The translations under genes were made by a program, and so were the position numbers. DNA of 64,000 bases from Allolobophora icterica (Eukaryota > Annelida > Clitellata > Crassiclitellata > Lumbricidae), in contig OY744605.1 in the NCBI GenBank assembly GCA_963556255.1, positions 85,883,021 to 85,947,020 on the forward strand. Reading direction: 5' to 3'. The notes below the pieces were generated by a model. That model made no database searches. It saw only the letters and a list, made by a program, of their open reading frames with translations, and was not told where the DNA came from. This document shows positions 1-12,268 of this stretch, piece by piece (position 1 is the stretch's first letter; every line of letters starts with the position of its first letter).

Positions 1-1307
1 GTCCAAGCGTGAGCAGACAAATGCGAGCCCTGAGACGCCTCAATTGAAAGAAGCAGGAGCGAGTCATGTTGGAGATATGCTCTGTGAATGTGAGGGAGGA
101 GTCAAGTGTCACACCCAAGTCGCGGACGATGGAAGTATAGGTGTAAGCAGGAAATTTCTCAGTCAGCAATGGAAAGTTTAGTTTAGCAAACTGCTGTCTT
201 AGCAGTGTTTAGGCAGAGACGGTTAGTCGACTTCCAGTAGTGAAGGTCAGAGACAAGATGGTCAATGGAGCAAACAAGGGAGAGTTGATCAGTTGACGGA
301 CCATGTACAAAAGCCTGAGCATCATCTGAATAAAGCTGGCCATTTGCCCCATGTTTAGTAAATAGAGACGGGATATCAGCGGTGAAGAGGATGTTTAGGA
401 TGGGACCGAGCAGCGAGCCCTGGGGAACACCAAATTCAACCTCTGTCCACTGAGTTCTGGTTTCACCGAGGACAACCAACTGTGAGCGGTCAGAGAGGTA
501 TGATTTAAACCAAAGAAGAGGAACACCAGAAAGGCCACAGGACAGTTCCAGTCGCTGAAGCAGGATCTCGTGGTCAACCATGTCAAACGCAGATGAGACA
601 TCAAAAAGCGCCAGAAGAGAGAGATGAGAGTGATCAATAGCTGTATAAATATCAGACAGTAGGGATGAGAGAGAAGTTTCGGTGGAATGGTGGCCCCTGA
701 AGCCAGATTGGGCGGCCGGCAGAAGCCCAGCTTGCTCAAAATAATGGAGCAGCTGAAGTGAAACTAGTCTTTCAAGGGTCTTTGAGACGAAAGAAAGATG
801 GGAAATTGGCCGGTTATTTTGACAGGCATTTTGGTCAAGGTTTTGCTTTTTCAAGGTCGGAATAACAATAGCCCGTTTTTGGGAAGCAGGTAGATAACCT
901 TCAGAAAGCGATCTGTTAAATATATAGACTAGATATGGAGCTAAATCATCTAAAATGTTCACCAAAATAAATGGAGGAAGAGGGTCCAGTTCGCATGATT
1001 TTTTGTTTGTTGATCCAATTATTAGACGTAGTTCCGTTTCAAGGATTGGACGGAATCCTTCGAAGGTGTGGTCCGTGTGGTAGAATTGCTCTGGAGGGGC
1101 ATCGTGAGTCTTCGCTCAAAGACCAGCTATCTTCCTTGTCATCATCTGCAGAAAATCCTCAGCAGAAAAGCCAGGAGAACCCACTGAGCGTGTGCCTTGT
1201 CCCAGTAGACCGGAGATCGAGGACCAAAGACGTTTTGGGTTGTCTTTATGTTGTTCAACCAGGCCCTCCCAATGGTCAGCCTCCGTCTCGCGATAAAGGC
1301 GATGTAA
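1..1307 (-). pseudogene. CR1/L2-group LINE, linker and reverse transcriptase, broken
   Basis: On the minus strand this reads as the region between endonuclease and RT, then the RT, of a CR1/L2-group non-LTR retrotransposon. In order: a linker with DNPKRLWSSISGLLG (about 1210), ELDPLPPF (about 985), motif A as DVSSAFDMVDH (571-603), motif B as GVPQGSLLGP (about 400-431), motif C as YSDD (about 320-331), and SIVRDLGVTLD (about 100-135). The usual YADD is changed to YSDD, which may impair catalysis. The main frame stops at 183 and resumes in another frame after an apparent deletion, so the copy is dead. Its 5' side runs into the assembly gap and its 3' side leaves the window. A 588-nt plus-strand reading frame across the gap is an artefact of the N run. 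Confidence 0.85.
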
Positions 1308-1507
1308 NNNNNNNNNNNNNNNNNNNNNNNNNNNNNNNNNNNNNNNNNNNNNNNNNNNNNNNNNNNNNNNNNNNNNNNNNNNNNNNNNNNNNNNNNNNNN
1401 NNNNNNNNNNNNNNNNNNNNNNNNNNNNNNNNNNNNNNNNNNNNNNNNNNNNNNNNNNNNNNNNNNNNNNNNNNNNNNNNNNNNNNNNNNNNNNNNNNNN
1501 NNNNNNN
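1308..1507. other. Assembly gap (200 N)
   Basis: A run of exactly 200 N, a typical scaffold placeholder. True size and content are unknown. It lies between two LINE remnants, so a collapsed repeat is the likely cause. Confidence 0.99.
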
Positions 1508-1599
1508 GCTGCGTCAGGTCAAAGAATAGTCAAAAGGAGGTCGGAGGAGGTAGAGTAGCTCACTGTAGCTGCTAGGGCGTGTGTTGTTGAATTCGAGAA

Positions 1600-2358
1600 T
1601 TGGAAGGCGAAGAATTTGGTGAGTCAGAGTATGAATTCTTGAAGAGGTCACACTTCAGTTTTGAGTGGAAAGCCAGAGGAGTGACAGAGGAGCGTGAGGA
1701 GATAATGGTGGATGATTGGCAATAATGATGGAGGAATAGAAAATTTGCAGAATTAAGAGGGAAGATCTATAGTTCCAGAGACGTCGTGCAGTGTGGGATA
1801 TAGCTATGGAGGAGAACTTGAGATGAGTAATGACCGGGGATCCAAAACCGACTGAGATACGAGAATCATCGAGTAGAGCGAGTTGGCTGAATGGTGAAGA
1901 GTTCGAGTAGATAGTTGGGCTGAGAATATTGTAGGGAGTCGGGAGTCGTAAGTTGACCATATGACTATGAACTGGATTTGCTCTGGTATCATTAGCCAAT
2001 GGCGTGATTTGAGGATGGGAGTGATATGATGATGTTTGGGCTTTCTAGTGACCGCTCTGCTAATGTGTTTTGGATAAGCTGCAGACGCTTGATTTGGGTG
2101 GATTCAAGGTTGAGCAAGAGGGAATTGCAGTAATCAAGCTTTGAATGAACAATGGAGGTAGCCATGGTGGAAGCATTTTTAAGGTCGAGCATGGGCCGGA
2201 TACGTCGGGGGTCACTATTGTGCATGAAGCAGGAGCGCGAGAGGTTGGGGGTGTGGATAGAGAAGGAGAAGTGTGGATCGAAAGTAATACCAAGATTGCG
2301 AACAGGGAAGTCGGAGGTGAAGGTAAGATCGTGTCAGAGTGGACTCTAGGGGTTCAAT
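1600..2358 (-). pseudogene. CR1/Jockey-group LINE, RT C-terminal remnant (family J2)
   Basis: The minus-strand conceptual translation, over several frames, gives FPVRNLGITFDPHF, then SRSCFMHNSDPRRIRPMLD, VHSKLDYCNSLLLNL and IKRLQLIQNTLA, followed by a thumb/C-terminal part with ISHTARRLWN. VHSKLDYCNSL and the RLWN block are typical of the C-terminal half of RTs in the CR1/Jockey group. Frameshifts and stops show a dead copy. The same family recurs at 6585-6875 (minus) and 25020-26288 (plus). The 5' side ends at a hAT-type MITE at 2359. The short stretch 1508-1600 beyond its 3' end holds nothing I recognise. Confidence 0.75.
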
Positions 2359-2555
2359 CATGGCTGTAGTCGAGGGTATACGCGGGTATACATCGTGTAC
2401 TCACCTCTAGAGACCGTATAATGACCTCACAGAATATTTTACTCGCCTCTAATATGTTTCTGAAAACTAACCATTAGCGTATACTCACTTCCAATATGTT
2501 TCGGAAAACTAACCGGAAGCGTGTACTCACCTCTAATTTTAGCACTACAGCCCTG
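2359..2555. mobile_element. hAT-type MITE, 197 bp
   Basis: The ends are CATGGCTGTAGT at the left and, read inverted, CAGGGCTGTAGT at the right (one mismatch). They are flanked by a perfect 8-bp direct repeat GGTTCAAT (2351-2358 and 2556-2563). An 8-bp target duplication with CAGGG-type ends is the hallmark of hAT elements. The interior holds degenerate copies of a unit containing TACTCACCTCTAATATG. There is no coding capacity. It sits at the broken 5' side of the LINE remnant to its left. Confidence 0.8.
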
Positions 2556-2563
2556 GGTTCAAT

Positions 2564-3200
2564 GATGCTGATATTCATATTGCTAATAATACAGATGGTT
2601 TTATTTATATCGTCAGTACAATAAGACTTTAAAAATGATTAATATTTAAGTAAGCCTATAAGTAAGTGAATAAAACCGACTGCAATTCTTTCAGAGTCCT
2701 TCAGCCGAACAATTTGCAATATAAGGAAAGTTAGAGCTATGTCGATATTAAGCTTTTGTAGTTTTAAGGAGCTATGCTTTGTGTAGTGTTAAAACTGGCG
2801 CTACAAAAATCATGCACAAAGCGTTTAAATTTTTCAGCTGAAGGAACCGAAGAGAAATCAATAAGATTTCACTCCCGGCGCCGCCGCCATCCACTATCGA
2901 CTGTTGAGACCTTGTTCACTTAATAATTTAGTGCACAATTACTAAGCTGCGAGTAGACACCTTTAAGTAATGTTCAACAGAGAGTATTATATTCTTGGTC
3001 GCGGCAATGTTAGACAGCTTCTTGCAATCGAAGACCGATTTTTGAGTAATGGAATCCAATCCTAATCAATCGGTGGTATAGGCTTATAATTATGGTTTGT
3101 TACTCATGGTGTAAAGCAAGGTCGACGTCAACAATCCTGTAAATAGCCATAAGAATTAGAAGGCCAGTCCTTTGAGTTAGTCTGAAAGGCAGCCTTGTGT
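2564..3200. repeat. Backbone repeat modules, no gene
   Basis: This holds modules that recur through the window. A block at about 2660-2960 (GCTGAAGGAACCGAAGA, ACTGGCGCTACAAAAATCAT) matches 7250-7390, 9400-9560, 17400-17560 and 29600-29830, and in inverse orientation 47100-47310 and 47700-47930. A second block at 3050-3160 (AAGGTCGACGTCAACA) matches 38650-38750. No reading frame looks coding. Confidence 0.6.
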
Positions 3201-3210
3201 ATGTAGTGTT

Positions 3211-3998
3211 CACCTTGTCACCTTGTGCCGTCAGTTCGTGGAACCCTAGCGACCGTCATGACCAGCCTTCTCCATTCCTCCCTGTTCCGTACCGCGTCCC
3301 TTAGTTGTGCAAGGTTCATCGCTGTCCTCCTGTGTATCTCCTCCATCCATCGAGTTCTCGGGCGACCCATTTTCCTCACCCCCTCTCCGCACGCCAGCAT
3401 CATCTCCTTCTCCATCCCGTCTGCTCTCATCACATGTCCAAAGTACATCAATTTCTGTCTGATGGCCCTTTGTTGTAGTGTCATGTCTCCTCTTAGTTGT
3501 CCTATCTCCTGGATAACAGATACATTTGTTTTCTTTTCTCTCCACGATATTTCCAGCAACCTTCTCCATATCCACATTTCACACGCATCGATCTTATCTT
3601 CTGTCGCTTTTGTTTGTGTCCACGCCTCGCTTCCGTATAGCACTATCGGGAATATCATTGACTTCACCAACCCTGTTTTTGTCTCCATGCTCACATGCCT
3701 GTCTCTCCATATCTTTTCCATTCCATGCATTGCGGATTTTCGTAGTGTTATTATCCGTCTCACCTCCGGCTCACATCTTCCCTCTCTTTCGATCATTGAG
3801 CCCAGAAACGTAAAACATGTTACGACCTGTATTTCCTCTCCGTCTATCTCGAATGTTTCCCACTCTGCCGTTGTCATGATCTTAGTCTTCATGATATTGA
3901 AGTATAACCCTGCTTTCTCGCTTTCTTTCATTAATCTTCGTATGAGTTCTGCGAGGTCATCTTTTCTCCTGGCCAAAAGCGTTGTGTCATCCGACTTC
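3211..3998 (-). mobile_element. 5'-truncated RTE-clade LINE with 10-bp target duplication
   Basis: A single open frame of 260 codons (3218-4000, minus) begins just at the RT motif C (SDDTTLLARR) and carries the RTE-type C-terminus: YGSEAWTQTKA, CEMWIWRRLLEISW, MYFGHVMRADGMEKE and GRPRTRWMEE. The 3' end has a short (ACAAGGTG)n tail. The copy is flanked by the perfect direct repeat ATGTAGTGTT (3201-3210 and 3999-4008). The flanks match uninterrupted backbone paralogues at about 30025-30050 and 38760-38790, which serve as empty sites. The uninterrupted frame suggests a fairly young but dead-on-arrival copy, because the endonuclease and most of the RT are absent. Confidence 0.88.
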
Positions 3999-4008
3999 AT
4001 GTAGTGTT

Positions 4009-6047
4009 AGCGACTTCATTTTCTTAGGTTTAGTGCAATTTGAATTTTAGTGTTTAGTATGGCAAATTACGTTCTTATATAAAAAGTTTTAAATCATTGG
4101 AGAATTTCTGAGACACTTGAATGACTAAAAACGAAGGTCTATAATACTTGTGTTTCTAAAGAAAAATTATTGTGTTAAAAGATAATCAGTTCTTGTAATG
4201 GGATCTAGTCTATTGCCATGGCTGTCTCATGTCATTAAAGTTTGAAAATACTGATATTTAATAGATGAATTGTAGTGGCGAGTTCCCTGATCAAGAGCGG
4301 AGACTAAAGGATTAATTATGAATGCCGTCGCTAGCAACTGATTTACAGCCGAACTGCCAGGAAATCATTCGCGTGTAGCCTATTATCAAAGCAATAGATA
4401 AGACCTTGTATGAATCTGCCACAGACATTGAAACGAACATTGTATGGACAATGTATAATTAATCACTATACGAATATTATTAGTTATAGATTCTAGATTC
4501 TTTGATTAGCGACATCTTGTGGCTGCTTCGGGTGTCATAAGACGACGTTACAATTTGGAATAATAATTCCAATTTCTTTTATAGCTGCATCAAGCCAAAA
4601 TAATTTTCGTCGACGTCAGCGACTTTGTTGCCATAAGATGTTGCTAAACTCCGGATCCATCCATTCTAACAATTTTGTCTATGAGTCAAGAAGTGTATTA
4701 AGGTTGACGTAAACGGACCAGAAAGCCACAAGATATCGTTCAACAACTGAGTCGTTATTTACTCTGAAAGTGCTAGTAGCAAGGCTGGAGAATTGTGGAG
4801 TGCGGTGCTTAACATCGTTCTTATGAAACGGTTTTCTTTGATCGATAGTCATATCATTGACATTGTGACATTATGACATTGTATGTAAATATGGTATAGA
4901 TGGTTTTCATTTTAAAGGCCAAAATCTAGAAAAGGCTTAAACCAAAAAAGTACTAGGTACGATAATTAAATGATAAATAACTAAATCTAAAAGGTTTGTG
5001 ACAGTTGGGGGTCAGAATTTTCCCAAAGTGTAATTACTGAAACAGTTGATATTATCATCTGATACGACTTTCAACTAGAGCCACTGCGACCTTTGTAATA
5101 ACTAACCCTTTGGTCATAGGAGCTCCAAAGGGTTAAAGGTCATGTGGGTCGGGTGACCTTTGGATTACAATTACTATTGTCCTCTTCTTTGCTGCATTAA
5201 TTAACCGCACTTAACGTCTGCTGCAGCTGTCATTAGCTCCTTATCCACGCTCTAGTAAGCAATTAAAATCTCCTCCTGTTGCTTGTCTTAAATCGGTCTG
5301 AACTGTTCACATGATTTCCTTCAATTTTCTTTATCGTTCTCGTTTCTATTTCGATCTACAGCATCTTATTTTTGCTTTTATCTGGTTTTAATTTAGAGTT
5401 TCGTATTTGTTCTCCTGTTAGTTTTTGAGAACGAATGGTTAATTATCTTAGTTTTAGTTTTCGGTACGAAAATAAAACTGCAAAAACAAAAGTGAATGCG
5501 GTAGAATTGTCCGTAGTGTGGCCAATCCTAGGATCGAGAACGGTTGAAGACAAGACCTCAGTCTTAATCCGGGAGTCGGAATCAAGGTTTCGTTTAGAAA
5601 TGGCTCCACCAACAAAAGCGATAGCTGCAGCGCCGTCTAGCGATTCCGTCGTTTTTTTCTCAAAGACATCTTTTTGCTTAATGCTTATCTTAACAATTCT
5701 TTTCGAGTATTCAAACAATTCAGTTTAGAACTACCGTTTGAGATGAAACCAGCTGGCTAACGAAATTGTCAAACATATAAATTCATCGTATGCGATAAAG
5801 AGGTGTCTTAAAAGAACATCAGTAGGCCTATAATCACAGTGTAGTGATGTCTTATGGCCATTAGTGTCAATTACGACGACCCAGATTTTTGCCAAAAACA
5901 TGACTCAAAATTTGTGATGTTTACGCTAGGGATTTTGCCCGATAGCTTAGCAATATCTTTTTGTAACAAAGGCCGTTGACATCGACAGAAATTACTTTTG
6001 AACAGTTCTCACCATTCGTAATTAATACGATTTGCAATCACAGAATG
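4009..6047. repeat. Backbone repeat modules; left member of a paralogous pair
   Basis: No gene is seen. The block from about 5040 to 6045 is paralogous to about 9740-11440. Matching segments are 5100-5290 with 9750-9930 (GCTGCATTAATTAA, CTGCAGCTGTC) and 5385-5640 with 10850-11090 (GGATCGAGAACGGTTGAAGA), then 5740-6045 with 11150-11440. The 97-codon frame at 5435-5728 is broken in the paralogue, so I do not call it a gene. The recurrent GACATCTTRTGGC motif is present at 4506 and in inverse form at 4630 and 4722. Confidence 0.6.
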
Positions 6048-6148
6048 CGTTTATTTATTTATTTATTTATTCCGGATATTTCTATAGCGCCTCTCGAAGT
6101 CAGCTACTACTCAGAGGCGCTCCCGACTACAGCATTTGATACTGTGCT
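6048..6148 (-). mobile_element. 5'-truncated SINE-1 (L2-like tail only)
   Basis: On the minus strand this is the 3' part of SINE-1: GTCGGGAGCGCCTCTGAGTA, then AGAGGCGCTATAGAAATAT and a TAAA-repeat tail. It interrupts sequence that is continuous in the paralogue at about 11430-11460 (GAATGCGTTGTTGGTTAGTTGCTG), which gives the insertion boundaries directly. The tRNA-like head is missing. Confidence 0.8.
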
Positions 6149-6584
6149 TAGTTGCTGTTTAACGACACTGTGTGATTACATAGATGACTGGCGTGGTTTT
6201 CAGGTTGATTGACGTCGACCTTGTCGCACAATTTGGACAATGAATTATTTTAATTATTATTAATACATTAATAATACGTCGCTAGACCAATTACCACCGA
6301 CGCATGAAATTATATCATCATTCAAAGCAACTCCTTTGCAACTCCGAAAAAAGGAAGATGCAATTAATAAAATTATGACATACGAACGGTGGAAGATTAC
6401 TTATTGCCATAAGACGTTGTAAAGTGTTCGAATTCACTGAACGGGAAGGTAAAGATCACAATTCTGGAAGCCAGAAGGTGTAGTTTTACCGTTACAGTGA
6501 AACACTATTGGGACACCTCTAAATAGGCTTTACCCGAAGCTATGTAGTCAATAATTGCGCTTCAACGATAATTGTCACTGGGCA
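6149..6584. repeat. Backbone repeat modules, no gene
   Basis: This begins with the recurrent R3 repeat start (TTAGTTGCTGTTTAACGACA at about 6150) and continues with diverged backbone sequence, including an inverse GACATCTT-type motif at about 6400. No coding frame is supported. Confidence 0.5.
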
Positions 6585-6875
6585 TAATTTCTTGAAGAGG
6601 TGAGAGTTTGAGTGGAATGCTCGAGAATTGATAGAAAGAGGATCGTGAGGCAGATAGATGATTGTGGATGATTGGAACAGAAAATTTGCAGAATTCAGGG
6701 AAGGTCGTTCCTGAGACATGGTGCAGTATATGATATAGCTCGGTTGGAGAACCTGAGGTGAGTTGTGACCGATGGTCGAAGAAGACTGAGATACGAGAAT
6801 GATCGTTTAGAGCCGGTCGGATGGTGAAGTGTTCGCCAAGATATTTGGGCTGAGAGCATTGTAGGGAGACTGTTA
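6585..6875 (-). pseudogene. CR1/Jockey-group LINE 3' remnant (family J2)
   Basis: The nucleotide sequence follows 1640-1945 closely in the same orientation (shared GAGATACGAGAAT, ATTTGGGCTGAGA, CATTGTAGGGAG). It therefore represents only the RT C-terminus and 3' untranslated part of the same LINE family. No frame is open. Confidence 0.7.
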
Positions 6876-7622
6876 TAATTGTGGTGGCCTTGAATAGGTC
6901 CTCTTACGCACGATTGATGTTTTGTTATGAGATGGTGACACTTAATATATTCATCTACAACAAGACAAATTAATACATGTATTTCGATCTCAAAAGATCA
7001 TTTTCCGAGGTGTGGATGGGGTTGCCCATATAAAAGAATCCAAGGAAAACCAATGTATTTGATCAGAATCCATGGTTTAGCGACATCTTGTGGTTTGAAA
7101 TGGTCTTATTCGTCCAATGCATAGTTAACAATTCGAAGCAGGACAGCATCTAGCGATCCACACAATTTGCAAGCTTGCGAAAGCATCAGAACTACTCGAT
7201 TTTAAACTCTTGTCGTTTGAAGCAGCTGCTTGTTGGTTATTTTTAAACTGGCGTTATATAAATCTTGCATGAACCGTGTAAATTATTTTTTTTGCAATTG
7301 AAGGAACCGAAGATAAATCCAACCGATTTCATTTACAGTTAATTTGGTGTTGCGCTTAGACAACTTTAAGTCTGAATTCCTCGACGGTATATATAATAAA
7401 TCGTGGCCATTTGAAATTAATTCATCGGCACAGAATGATGGTCGCAAATTATCTCAAACTGTCGAGGATAGACACCTTTGTAACGTTACTAACTGATTCT
7501 ATATACAAAAAAAGCTGGGAACCTGTTTCGCTGGAGTACCTTGAAGTCAACGGCCTTTGCAGGCATAAGGCATGCTATCAATGTAACAATGTTTTCTTAA
7601 AATAACTTGCAATGAGGAAAAC
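6876..7622. repeat. Backbone repeat modules, no gene
   Basis: Includes the TAGCGACATCTTGTGG motif at about 7079 and the block GGCGTTATATAAATCTTGCATGAA at about 7250-7275, which recurs at 2790, 9440, 17420 and 29700. Nothing coding is supported; the 64-codon frame at 7411-7605 lies inside repeat sequence. Confidence 0.5.
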
Positions 7623-7625
7623 ATA

Positions 7626-7673
<48 letters not shown>
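7623..7673. repeat. (TA)n microsatellite
   Basis: About 50 bp of almost pure TA dinucleotide, inside backbone repeat sequence. Confidence 0.95.
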
Positions 7674-7675
<2 letters not shown>

Positions 7676-7825
7676 CATCCATTTCATTACCATTGACAGG
7701 TCAGCTGTTTCGGCTGCTTATTTTGATTCCCTGAAACCTTTAGATAAGATCTAATCCAGTTTTACTAACACTTTTTTTATAATGAAGCGATGCAATAGCC
7801 ACATTTCGACAATAATAATATGAAA

Positions 7826-7826
7826 T

Positions 7827-7896
<70 letters not shown>

Positions 7897-7900
7897 GTAA

Positions 7901-7944
<44 letters not shown>
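7826..7944. repeat. (AAT)n facing (ATT)n, near-perfect palindrome
   Basis: About 70 bp of AAT repeat runs straight into about 45 bp of ATT repeat, with only AGTAAT-type bases between. The two arrays are reverse complements, so the strand can fold into a long AT-only hairpin. It most likely formed by two (AAT)-tailed retroelements meeting tail to tail. Confidence 0.9.
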
Positions 7945-9060
<1,116 letters not shown>

Positions 9061-11441
9061 TTTGTTCGTTACCGACTGAATCATTCCCTTGTTCCTCTGG
9101 ATGGCAGTGCCAGTTCCAAGCCTGAAGAAAGAAAGAGGGTGACGATAATCATCTTTTTTGACACAGTGTCGCTAAGCAGCAACTAACCAACCAACCATTA
9201 CTCTCGAAACTGCTCTTAGAAGGGAAATGGATAAATCTAAAATGCCAGATCTTAAGACAAATGAATAGATCTTTAAGTTCAGCGACATCTTTTGGAAACC
9301 AGGGCTGTATACGTCTACCTTACTTACCTCATCAGTTTCCCAACAAGTTTACAGAAGGATTGGGGAGTTAGAATTGAACCGTTATTAAGCTTTTGTCTTT
9401 TGAAGCAACTGTGTGCTGGATATTGTCAAAACTGGGGCTCCATAAATCATGCATAAAGCGTGCAAATTCTGCATCTGAAGTAACAGAAGAAACCTCCAAT
9501 GGATTTCATTAACGGGCTAATTTGCTGCACAGTTACCAAGTAGCACTTAGACACCTCTTAGTCGGATTTTCTATATGCTATATATAGGTACTTCGTCGAA
9601 GTAAAATTTTGAATGATGTTAACTTAACTTTCTTCGGGCCAATTATCCTATGGATGTAAATGGTTCTGATGCCAAGAGATGTTATTAAAATATTGGAATC
9701 CATTCCTAATCAATTGGTCTGTGTACTTACTTTTTTCTATTCGTGATTGTCGCCCATTTGCTCCAAAGGGTTAGAAGGTCATATGGATCCGTTGATCTTT
9801 TGATTATCACTACAATTATTGTCTTTTTTGCTGCATTAATTAAGCGCTCTTAAGCTCTCCTGCAGCTGTCCTTAGCTCATTTTCCACGCTCTCGTTACTA
9901 GTAAGGTCTCTCCCTGTTGCATGGTTGTTTGATCCCATGTCTAACAGGTTGCTGAGATTGCAATACTTTACAGGCTGTTGTAATCGATCTTGTGTAATGT
10001 ATAGATTAATATTTGGTTTATATATTTATATTTCACATATATACATATATGCATGAATCATAAAAAGGCTCTTTTCGACAATATCGGTTCTTTTCCATTT
10101 CTTAAGATATGCCAGTTTTTTTAAACTGACCATTAAGGTTCTTTTTTTGGCCATAAGAGGCCGTTTTTTTCTTTCTGATCTTGATTCTGCAGCTTCAAAG
10201 ATTCACCACTCATCCTTGTTTGGGTGGCCATTTTGGTCATTTTTAAAGAATTTTTTCTTAATCTTATTTACGAATTTGTTAATTCAGCTTCGCATTTCAT
10301 AATACAGGACTTTTGGTCTGACTTTGTTTCTTACTGGGCGAAAATCGCGCTTAAAAGAAATGTGTAAATATTCTGATCAGTTCTTACGTTTCCTATGGCA
10401 TAATTATACAGATCCGCTTCAATTTGAATTATCATAATTCATGACTGACTAATAACGTTTAGTTAACGATGACTGTTGGATCCAGAATTTGACGACATCT
10501 TATTGCAGCAAAAGCCGTTAACGTCGATAGAAAATTATTCTCGCATATTACGGCCACTCTTCTGGTATTTCTTACAGAGGAATATGAAACTTAAATGGGT
10601 GAATAAATATATAAGTGACATGCTCAGGTGATGGATAGGTGTTCCATCGTTTAACGACATCTCATGGTTAAACATTCTTGTCAGCATGTCTTAGCGTTCG
10701 TATACAGTTCCAGTCTACATGTATAGTTTGACTTAAACTAAACGCACACTTTCTTATGAGAAAGTATTGTTCCATGTATGGTTACTGTGAACTTAGTGAA
10801 AATCCTAGAAACTCTCAACTTTGATCGACTTGTGCAATCTTCGCTTTTATCTAGTTTTAGTTTAGAATTTCGTTTTCGTTCTCCTTCTAGTTTTTTTTAT
10901 GAATAGCTAATTATTTTAGTTTTGGTTTTCGTTACCGAAAAACTGCAAGAAACAAAATTTAATGGCAATTGTCCGTAGTGTGGCCAATCCTTGGATCGAG
11001 AACGGTTGAAGACAAGACCTCATGTATTATTCAGGAATCGGAATCCAGGTTTCGAATTCGCTTCACCTAAAAAACCACAGTTGCAGCGATTGGATCTTGT
11101 TGGGTTTTTTAAAGAAATCTTTCGAGCATCCATACAATCTAATAATCAAGGGACTACCTTTGAAACGTAATTGTCGAATATATAGCTTGGGCTAAACACA
11201 ATAAAGAGGTGTCTAAAGAGAGCATCATTTTACAGTGTATAGATGTTTTCTGGCCACTAGTGATAACCCAGATATTTGCAAAAAAAATTATTGAAAATAT
11301 TACGCTAGTGATTTGGTCCAAATGCTTAACGACATCTTATGGCAACAAAGGTGTTGACGTCGACAGAAATTATTTCGAACAATTCTCACCGTTCGTGAGG
11401 TATAATAAATAGGCCTAAGATTTTTAATCACCGAATGCGTT
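9061..11441. repeat. Backbone repeat modules; right member of a paralogous pair
   Basis: No gene is seen. About 9740-9960 and 10830-11440 are paralogous to 5040-6045, and an additional 0.9 kb (9960-10830) is present only here. An R3 repeat lies at 9101-9196 (minus). The GACATCTT-type motif occurs at about 9279, 10492, 10655 and 11328, the last followed by the fuller GTTGACGTCGACAGAAATTA extension. The stretch 10690-10850 recurs at 22370-22490. Confidence 0.55.
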
Positions 11442-11540
11442 GTTGGTTAGTTGCTGTTTAACGACACTGTGTCCTAACAAGTATAATCAGCATCTCCCTC
11501 CCTCTTTCTTGAGGCTTGGAACTGGTACTGCCAGAGTACG
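11442..11540 (+). repeat. R3 short interspersed repeat (exemplar)
   Basis: A roughly 100-bp repeat beginning TTGGTTAGTTGCTGTTTAAC, then CGACACTGTGT, GCCCTCC, and ending AGGCTTGGAACTGGTACTGC. Other copies by eye: 9101-9196 (minus), 19968-20060 (minus), 21041-21137 (plus), 23205-23295 (minus), 32848-33005 (plus), 41085-41185 (plus), 45350-45437 (minus) and 50538-50690 (plus). Partial copies lie at 6150, 23675 and 37810. It has no tRNA-like head that I can see, so its mode of spread is unknown. Confidence 0.75.
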
Positions 11541-12000
11541 AGCAGTGACGGAGTCTGAATGTGCTGTGTGAATTCCAGACCCAGACTCACCTCAACACTG
11601 TCTTCACCAATTACTGCCTGCAGAGCATCTTCATAAATTCAACTTACGAAAAATGGGACATGCATTTGAATTACTTGGGTATCGCACTTTAATACATTGC
11701 TGCATAAAAAATCCTTCATCTTTCGCTAACTGTAAAACTATAAAACTGGGTTAATGCTGGTCCTAGTGCCTGTTCTGATATCTGACCTGGCCCTGTTTGT
11801 AGACCCGAGTAATGCCCACTTTCCTTAGATCATAACTTTTGTTATAGATATTATGTAAATATGTATGTAAATCAAATCAGGTATTGCTTCTGTTTTTTGT
11901 CCTATGATACTGTGTTTGTTTTTCTATCTTTTGCCAATGTATGTATGGTGGTTGTAAAGTATGAGCGTTTGTCTTGTACTAATAAACAAATACTTACTTA
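11541..12000 (+). repeat. Probable LINE 3' untranslated end with TTAC-type tail
   Basis: No open frame. The segment ends ACTAATAAACAAATACTTACTTA, with an AATAAA-like signal just before a short TTAC repeat. The same type of end is seen in inverse at 21795-21830 (attached to a recognisable Jockey-group RT end) and at 37866-37900. I infer a LINE 3' end, but no protein match supports it here. Confidence 0.4.
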
Positions 12001-12054
12001 GTTAACACACCTTTAAAAGTATTTCCACCGACGTAATAATAGCCATCCAGCGGA

Positions 12055-12262
12055 CTGGTTAGATAGTTACTATAGGAAGGGTCACCAGAATGAGAATGAA
12101 CGCATTTGAAACGAGATGGCTGCGCCACCATATTCCCAGAGTATCATGGACTAAGGAGAAAAGAAACGGGTTGGTGTTGAAAGGGTTAAAAGGAGTCAAC
12201 TCGGATTGATCAAGTAGTGGAAGCTTTCGTATTTCTGGCATGTGCTGTGGAAGAGTGGGACT
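12055..12262 (+). pseudogene. RTE-clade LINE C-terminal remnant, part 1 (host of the nest)
   Basis: The plus-strand translation gives AFETRWLRHHIPRVSWTKEK and then LSYFWHVLWKSG. These match the RTE C-terminal signatures AFEMW-WRR-I-SWTE and YFGHV-R seen complete at 54686-56134. It continues at 13117 after an 854-bp insertion (SLEKEAIESTISGCRVQGRP), equivalent to the RTE block LEKEI-EG-GRPR. Stops and frame changes show a dead copy. Confidence 0.7.
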
Positions 12263-12268
12263 GTCTGG

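Noticed and set aside
971..1558. 195-codon plus-strand frame
   Set aside because: It crosses the 200-N gap and lies opposite LINE coding sequence on the minus strand.
5103..5137. Palindrome CCCTTTGG...CCAAAGGG near TTAA, as a minimal piggyBac element
   Set aside because: The paralogue at about 9750-9780 has only the right half in the same context, so it is not a clean insertion.
5435..5728. 97-codon frame as a small gene
   Set aside because: The paralogue at 10870-11130 has frame-breaking differences, and both strands are equally open.
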